This document shows positions 57,432 to 64,000 of a stretch of 64,000 nucleotides of DNA, in pieces. Positions within the stretch are counted from its first letter, which is position 1. Each line of letters begins with the position of its first letter. The translations under genes were made by a program, and so were the position numbers. The DNA is from Chelydra serpentina (lineage: Eukaryota; Chordata; Testudines; Chelydridae), in the NCBI GenBank assembly GCA_037349315.1, contig JBAIAC010000026.1, forward strand, positions 25,573,501-25,637,500. Reading direction: 5' to 3'. The notes below the pieces were generated by a model. The model saw only the letters and a program-made list of their open reading frames with translations, was not told the origin of the DNA and ran no database searches.

Positions 57432-58965
57432 CCCACATTTAATCATATGGTTGGAGCTTTTAAAGAGAGCTTTGGGATTTGGAATTGGATGAACCCTGCA
57501 ATTTTCTATAATAGCTTTGAGAATGTGAGCTTTGTGACCTCATATTTATTTAGAATTGATGTTGCATGTCTGCCAATGTGTATGTATATATAGTCTTGCA
57601 TAGCAGAATTCCCAATGACAATTTGAGGCAAGCTGAAGTTCTTTGCTAGCAGTATTTACAAGTGCCATATATATATTGCACTAAGAGAATCTAAAGGTTT
57701 TATTTTATACTGTGGCTGTCACTGCTGTGGAGTTGAATGGAGATGAGTTTAAAACACTGCAGTTAATGGTGGCAAAAAAAGCATTCAGCAGTTACGGTGC
57801 TTGGTTCCAGATGTTAACCCACAGAAAACTGACAAGTGGGGAGAGTTAACTCCTACATATTATGAGAATAAGCTCCTATATTGTAACACTGGGGAAGATA
57901 ACATGAGTTACTCTGGTAATAATTGAGAACTATTAAAATGGGGTGTCCCTGAAGTGGAATTTATGTGCAATAAGGCACTTGATATTCTGATCTTTTTTAA
58001 CCTAGTTTCCTAAAATCATCACTATTTGTACATGTTTGGTAAGTTATTTTGTATTTTTTGGAATATATTGGAGAAATACATTTCAGCCTATTGACTGCTA
58101 GGAAATTTCCCTGTGAGTATTTGTGAATATTCAAAATTGTTCAAGTTTGGTGAATGGTTACGTAAGTTTGTTTTTGCTCCCTGAATGGAGGTTCTAACTT
58201 TTTATAAGCAGGCATGTCTAAATAACTCGGTGGGCTGTGACTCTCTCTCTGGTGAAAGGAGGGGTTTGCACTTCTATAATAGAGAGGTAGCAGATAAGCA
58301 GGCCTAGGCAATTTTGCAGGATATTTGAAACTCTCCTTTTCTATAGTACTATATTGTGGCCAAATACATGGACCACAGATTGTAAATTACCTGGGTTTCT
58401 TCCTGGCTGCGGGCTACAAAGACACAAACCCCTGAAAGCAAGATTTATTAGCTGTTAACAGCAGACCTTTATTTATTAGCTGTTAAAACCAAAACACACA
58501 AGATTGTCAGGCAAAAACAAGTATACACTTACATATTTGCAAGAATAGAAGCTCCCCAAATATTCATTCCAACAAAACCTGCCTACGCTAATATTTTACA
58601 GTAAAGCAAATGAAAAAGGGAGAAAACTTAGTGGGAGTGAAATGTAATTTCTGAATTTATGAAATGTTCACATGTACTTTCCTAAACACCTACCTTCCCG
58701 GGAGACGGAGAACTAAATATGCATGCACCGGGAGAAGGAGGGAATATATAAGGAGGGAACCAAAATGAAATGGAAGAACAAATGTTGTACCTCTCCAACT
58801 ATATAGCCATTGTCCCTGATTATGCATGTAAGATTCCACCACCTTTTCACTGGAATTTAGTGTTGCCCTCCAATACATATGAACAACATGGTCAAAATAA
58901 TTATAAACCAAAATAATACACTTAATAGTTACATTGTTCATTGAGTTTATGAGGAACTAGGGAAC
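57432..58965. other. Non-coding stretch; candidate 3' UTR if 57.1-57.4 kb is an exon
   Basis: AT-rich sequence with no gene. ttattagctgttaa occurs twice about 29 bp apart near 58445 and 58474. A minus-strand 83-codon frame (58690-58941) has no recognisable domain. Confidence 0.45.
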
Positions 58966-60478
58966 CTTTTTGGAAAGGAGGCACCTATACAGGAAGGATG
59001 TGCTCCACCTAAATAAAAAAACCGAACCAGATTGCTAGCATGTAAAATTAAGAAGATGGTAGAGTTTTTAAACTAAGGCTGGGGGAAAGCCAATGGGGGC
59101 AGGAACAAATGGTTTGGACAGAGGGGAAGATTTATTAAAGGGGATATGCTATATCCTAGTAAAGAGGAGAGGATGATAAAGTACAGACAGGTACTGAAAA
59201 GAAACAGTCAGATGAAAGAGTTCAATTACATTTAATGAAGGCAGACAACTAAAAATTGACCAATTTTATAAATTTGTCAATACAAATGCAAGATGTCTAA
59301 ATGCTAAGATGGGTGAAATTGAGTGCCTAATATTAAATGAAGATAATATAAGAGGTATCAGAGAAACTTGGTGGAATGATGACAATCAATAGGACATGGT
59401 AATACCTGGGTACAAAATATATAGAAATGACAGATTATGCTGAAGGGGGAGTGGCACTGTATATGAAAGAAAGCAAAGTTAAATAAAGTAGAAATCTTAA
59501 ATGAACCAAATAGTACCATATAGTGTCTATGGCTAGAAATTCCATGCTTGAATATTAGTATAGCAGTAGGAATGTACTACTCATCACCTTAACATGGATG
59601 GTGAATCGAAAAGGCTCATGGAGATTAGCGAGGCTACAAAAAAAACAGCTGAAATCCCTTACTATGGGATTTCCTATCCCCGTATAGACTGAGTACATGT
59701 CACCTCAGGAGGGGATGCAGAGATAAAATTTCTAGACCACATCAATGACTGCTTCTTGGAGCAGCTAGCCTGGAACCCACAAAGGGAAAGGCAATTGTTG
59801 ATTTAGTCCTAAGTGGCGCACAGGATCTGGTCCAAGACATGAATATAGCTAAAATGCTTGGTAAACATAATGTAAGAAATTTAACATCCTTGTAGGGGTA
59901 AAATTCCAAAGAAACCCATGACAGCAATATGTAACTTCAAAAAGAGGAACTACACAAAATGAGGCTAGTTAAACGGAAATTAAAAGGAACAGTTAAGAGT
60001 GTAATATCTGCACACTGCATGGAAACTTTTAAAAACACCAAAATAGAGGCTTAAACTCTATATAAACCCTAAATAAAAAAATAGGACAGAGTAAAGGTGG
60101 TTAGAAACAAAAAAAATCTTTAAAAAATTGAAATCAAACCCTACTGAGGAAAATAGAAAGGAGCATAGACTTTGGCAAGTCAAGTGTAAAAGTATAATTA
60201 GGCAGGCAAAAAAAGAATTTCAAGAGCAACTTGCTAAAAACATAAACTAACAGCAAAAAAATGTTAGGAAGACTGCTAAACAATCATTGGGGCCTCTGGA
60301 TGATTGAGGTACTAAAGGAACACTCAAGGAAGACAAGGCTGTTTCAAAGAAGTTAAAGTAATTCTTTGCATCGGTCTTCACTACAAAGGATGTGAGGGAG
60401 ATTCCCACACCTGAGCCATTCTTTTTAGGTGACAAATCTGAGGAACTGTCCAAAATTAAGGTGTCATCAAACATTTTG
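58966..60478 (+). mobile_element. CR1 LINE, 5' half with endonuclease relic
   Basis: Plus-strand CR1 sequence from the ORF2 start region through the endonuclease and linker. RETWWNDDN is coded at 59360-59386 and GVALYMKES at 59448-59474, in different frames, which shows frameshifting. These are hallmarks of the apurinic-type endonuclease that nicks the target. Further, EFFASVFTT-like and LGDKSEELSK phrases near 60360-60455 mark the end of the linker before the RT. Similarity stops at about 60478, so the reverse transcriptase and 3' end are missing. Because CR1 copies start from their 3' end, loss of the 3' half implies a later deletion or rearrangement. Same subfamily as 23339-25158. Confidence 0.82.
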
Positions 60479-60529
60479 ATCAAAAATTTGTGCCCACCTG
60501 TACTCTCTGCCCATGTCAGAAATATCCCA

Positions 60530-60625
60530 AACAACAAAAACAAACAACAAAAACCCAAACAAACCAACAACCCTCCCCCTGCACGCAACACCCCACCCAA
60601 AAAACAACAACAAACAAACCACCCC
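60530..60625. repeat. A/C-rich low-complexity tract
   Basis: About 95 bp consisting mostly of aac/caaac units with few G or T, directly after the CR1 truncation point. It generates spurious asparagine/lysine/proline-rich frames and may mark the break or a later slippage expansion. Confidence 0.75.
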
Positions 60626-60629
60626 TGTT

Positions 60630-63600
60630 AGAAGCATAATAAAGCTTCCCTCACCTGTGTATGAAACTGGTGAAAAACCTAAATGTGGCAGCTGTGCTTT
60701 ATATACAGTGGGACAAATTCTACTATCAATTGCCTCTATGCAACCTTTACTGTACTCAAAGGGATTGCCTATTTTTTTTAACAATAAACATTATTGGGTT
60801 CATTAAACACTGTTTTGTTGAGTATGGAAGAGAACTGTAATGACTCTATTAGATGGACGTTGAAACAATTGGGAGCGCATTTAACAGATTCAGCAACAGG
60901 AGGGATGTTCTATACGTGTTCTGTTGGTGAAAGTTCCGCAGCAACCAAAGACAGCTGAGATAGCAATTTTGTGAGCACTCTTTACTGGTAGGTAGTCAGG
61001 AGGACTTTCCACATAACCTTGAATGATTTCACAGCCAATCATCTATGGGAAAATGAAACATGAGCAGAAACTCACTAAGACTAAAGCAATAACTATAAAT
61101 GCCACAATCCTACATTTCTTACCAATGCTCAATTTCCTTTACATGAGTGAGAGTTGTGCCTAAGTTCAGCCAGCAGGATTAGCCCTAGAGAACATACTTA
61201 GACCTAGGAAGAAGACTTGAAGGCTTTTCTCTCCCCTCCCCTGCCCCCGCAAGTTGTGGTTAAGGGTATTTCTTGGGGATTTTGGGGGGTTGTTTTGTAT
61301 TTGTAGAGTACATGCATTTTACTATATGGTAAGTAATTTTTTGGTTTTTGTTTTTGTTTTACAATTTTAGCTCAGCCCCCATATTCTTCATTTAGGAGTG
61401 TTATGTGCTTGTAGTTAGGCTACATTACGCATAACAATCTGGCATATGAAACTGATAAAATGTCATTCCCCCCTGAAGTTTTCAAGTGGAGAACGTTTAT
61501 CTTTAGCAGAGAAAAAAAGTTATAATTTCCTGCTGTGTGATCCCCAGCTGTTTATAGACAACATTTTAAATATAAACTGCACATTCTGTACTTGCCACAA
61601 TTGTCTCTTTTGAGATATGTGGTATCTATACTTATTGTAGCATTTGTTACTAATCTTAATATAAATGTTAGAGATGTATTATAGGTCATGTTTCCTTGTT
61701 GCTATGTATGGCCGATGTAGTATTATAATACAGTCTGGGTTAACCCAAAAGCAGAGAGGGCCATGGCTCCTAAAGTAGGCAGGAGGGAATCTAACCTAAG
61801 GGAGAGCCAATCTTGGAGTTAAGTGCCAAATACACAGGGTTTTTCCATTCCTGTTTTACTTGTCAGGTTCCTACTTTATTTATGACAGTGTGGTGGCTCC
61901 GTTTAGCACAGCATCCCATTTCTCCCCCTCCCCCCACTGCACTGGTTATGGAAACAGCACTTCTTGCCTTGTGATCAGCCTAAGGGTACTGTCAGAGTGA
62001 CAATGAGAACTGAAATGCCCATGATATAGGGGACCATATGGGCAGGGAAGGAGAGAAGGTAGTAAGTGGAACCCTTGCCTGCTGCCCTTGACATCCAAAA
62101 GGGGACACTTGGGATAGGTAGTAGACGTCCACTCTAAGGCATTCTAAACGTTCAGTGGATCTTTTGTTATTTGAACAATACAAGACAAAAACAAACAGCT
62201 GTCTCCTGGAAATGGCGTTTTTTTATTTCTAAAGCCTCAGAACCCCATTTACCTTTAATAATTTTGTCAAAGATCTTAGAAGAAAAAGCACACAGAATAA
62301 TTCCAATAATGCTTGTATTACAGGTTCCATTTAAAAACATCTTGAGCTCCATATGCACTGTCTGAATATCCTACAGCAGAATTACTCATTCTCCTCTTCC
62401 TTCCTCTCACTACTGGGCTCTTATTTCTTTTCACTTTGCTAAGCTTATCCCATATCCCCCCTTTTTCCTATTTCATCTTCTCTGTCCATTGCCACCTGTC
62501 ATATAGTTTCAACTTGCAGGGAAGTGCCATCCCTGACAGAACACTTGAACTCTGCCTTTGCCCTAAGTGTCTTCCCCCTGTATACAATTATTTTAAAGCA
62601 GCATCTCCCACATCCTTTTCCCAGTTTTAATAAAGAAAGAGGAGGCTACTCAGTCGCCTAAGTGATACTTAGTTGTACTACATAAAGTGGCACTACATGA
62701 AATCAATTGTGATGCATGGGATATAAATTGGCATGTTTTTTTAGCCCAATATGTTTGAAAGGAATCTTCAAAATCCAACATTATATGGATTGTTTTGTGT
62801 TTTCTTGATTTGATTTCATGAGGTGTAACTCAGCACAGATTTGGCGCCATTTGATATGACTTTACTAGACATGTTATTTTATGCTAACTGCAGTTTAAAG
62901 GACAATAATGTAGGAGAATGTTGTTCTATGAAAACAGACACCAATGTTTAGAATTCTGCACTAAATTTTCCTTATGGTCATTTATATTCTACATATGGAC
63001 CATCAAACTCCTTCTGCTGATTCTCATATTAGGAAAGATATAAGATAAGGATAGGAAAGGAAAAACAAATTAAGAAAAATGTATGGTGGTAATTTTAGTT
63101 AAATTCCCATTTTAAAAATATTTTGACTGTTGGATAGCTACAGTATAACTCCATTATAATACACTACATGAGGGCTAAATTGGGCTACACAATGCAATAG
63201 ATTATACTATAACATGAAATACAGTATAACACAACATTTCCCTTCCCCCCGCTTATTTCTCACCAATTCAATTTGCATTGCCTTAATCTTGGGTTTCTTC
63301 CTTTGAATTCAACTTGGTTCTTTGTTTGTCTGGCCCAGTGATAGGCAGAGGCCCAGACATTGACTAATAGTCAAGTTCACACTTGGTGTGGCTGAATATA
63401 GGAGAGAGAAAGGTCTCTAGGCCACCTTTCCACTCCCTGTAGCCATTGGGGTTCAATGCAGCCCCTAGTATTATTTAGAGTAGCATGGGTGCTAAGGACT
63501 GCTCCAAGTTGCATTGATTGATGTGGTTCCATACCAGCTGAGAATTGATAAGCTCTGCCCCTGGTACATTTCCTCTCGGTTCCCTGCTCTGGAGGTGGGA

Positions 63601-64000
63601 GCAAGGACCATCAAACTGAGGCTCTGACCCACACTGTGTAAACATTAGTATAAACAGAACTGTAGCAAAGGAGTATTTGTCCAGGTCTCTGAAAGAAGTG
63701 AGTGAATGTTTTCTTTTGTCTTTGTCTGATTTTGTGTCCTCTCCTTAATGGCCATCTCCAGACTTTGTATCTTTTAGGGAAAAGTTTGCATGTGCCACGC
63801 CAAACCAAGATCAAGAATTTGTTATCACAGAGCTCCAAATCCTGAAAATAATTCTTCTAGTCCATGGCACCAAAGTCCACTCATTTCCACAAAAGTGCAG
63901 AGGTGATTTCTAAACCCTGTCAGTAGATGCAGTAAGAAGACAACCATGCCACTGACCCTCATTTTAACTTGGGTCATCCCTCACAGCACTTTAAGGCTGA
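60630..64000. other. Non-coding stretch, nothing recognised
   Basis: AT-rich sequence with no supported gene, RNA or mobile element. Frames of 63-105 codons at both strands lack domains. The window end shows no feature boundary. Confidence 0.5.

Noticed and set aside
60392..60806. Lysine/asparagine-rich and cysteine/valine-rich frames
   Set aside because: They run over the end of a CR1 fragment and a low-complexity A/C tract.

Overview
This window reads as non-coding vertebrate DNA, most likely from a turtle (Testudines, probably a hidden-necked/cryptodiran species). The diagnosis rests on its repeats, compared with families recalled from memory and not searched: several CR1 LINE copies, a tRNA-Lys-derived SINE with a CR1-type tail of the cryptodiran 'Cry I / tortoise Pol III' type (45115-45300), DIRS and Penelope-like relics, and many short hAT- and Harbinger-type inverted-repeat elements. 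Base composition is AT-rich with long stop-rich stretches, and the only long open frames lie in mobile elements. No prokaryotic signal and no complete host gene were found. The one open frame that is neither an obvious repeat nor a shadow is a 97-codon ORF at 57138-57431, which could be a terminal exon of an unidentified gene.

Layout. 1-16 kb is mostly featureless sequence with a palindromic hAT element (5867-6198), a CR1 3' fragment (7539-8260, minus), a possible LTR holding a hAT-like element (8.4-9.35 kb) and several MITEs (9502-10310, 12889-13705, 14039-14286). 16261-18650 is a CR1 whose 5' part is inverted, the structure left by twin priming. 19942-20238 is a clean Harbinger-type MITE with TTA duplications. 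23339-25158 is the 3' half of a second CR1 subfamily. 26156-27014 is a probable solo LTR interrupted by a MITE. 28932-29202 is another hAT-type MITE. 31.3-36 kb holds LTR-like stretches of low certainty. 36.99-37.95 kb is an old MIR/CORE-like SINE split by two later MITEs, one of them a near-perfect 108-bp-arm hairpin. 39332-39993 is a broken reverse transcriptase of a non-CR1 family. 42.17-45.75 kb is a DIRS-type (tyrosine-recombinase) retrotransposon relic split by a hAT element and a SINE. 46114-46447 is a second palindromic hAT element. 50401-53400 is a Penelope-like element relic carrying a 1359-bp solo LTR. 54505-54600 is a fossil hammerhead-ribozyme-like sequence. 58966-60478 is the 5' (endonuclease) half of a CR1.

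The window is therefore a layered record of insertions. Many insertions keep exact target duplications (GCCTAGGC, TTA, TAATTA, CTGAG, TGTG, ATACG), so their relative order can be read. All coding relics carry frameshifts, stops or truncations and none looks able to move. I see no previously unknown functional system. The best leads are the twin-primed CR1, the nested DIRS/hAT/SINE and Penelope/LTR loci, the hammerhead fossils, the long hairpin at 37.04-37.29 kb, and the unidentified ORF at 57.1-57.4 kb.
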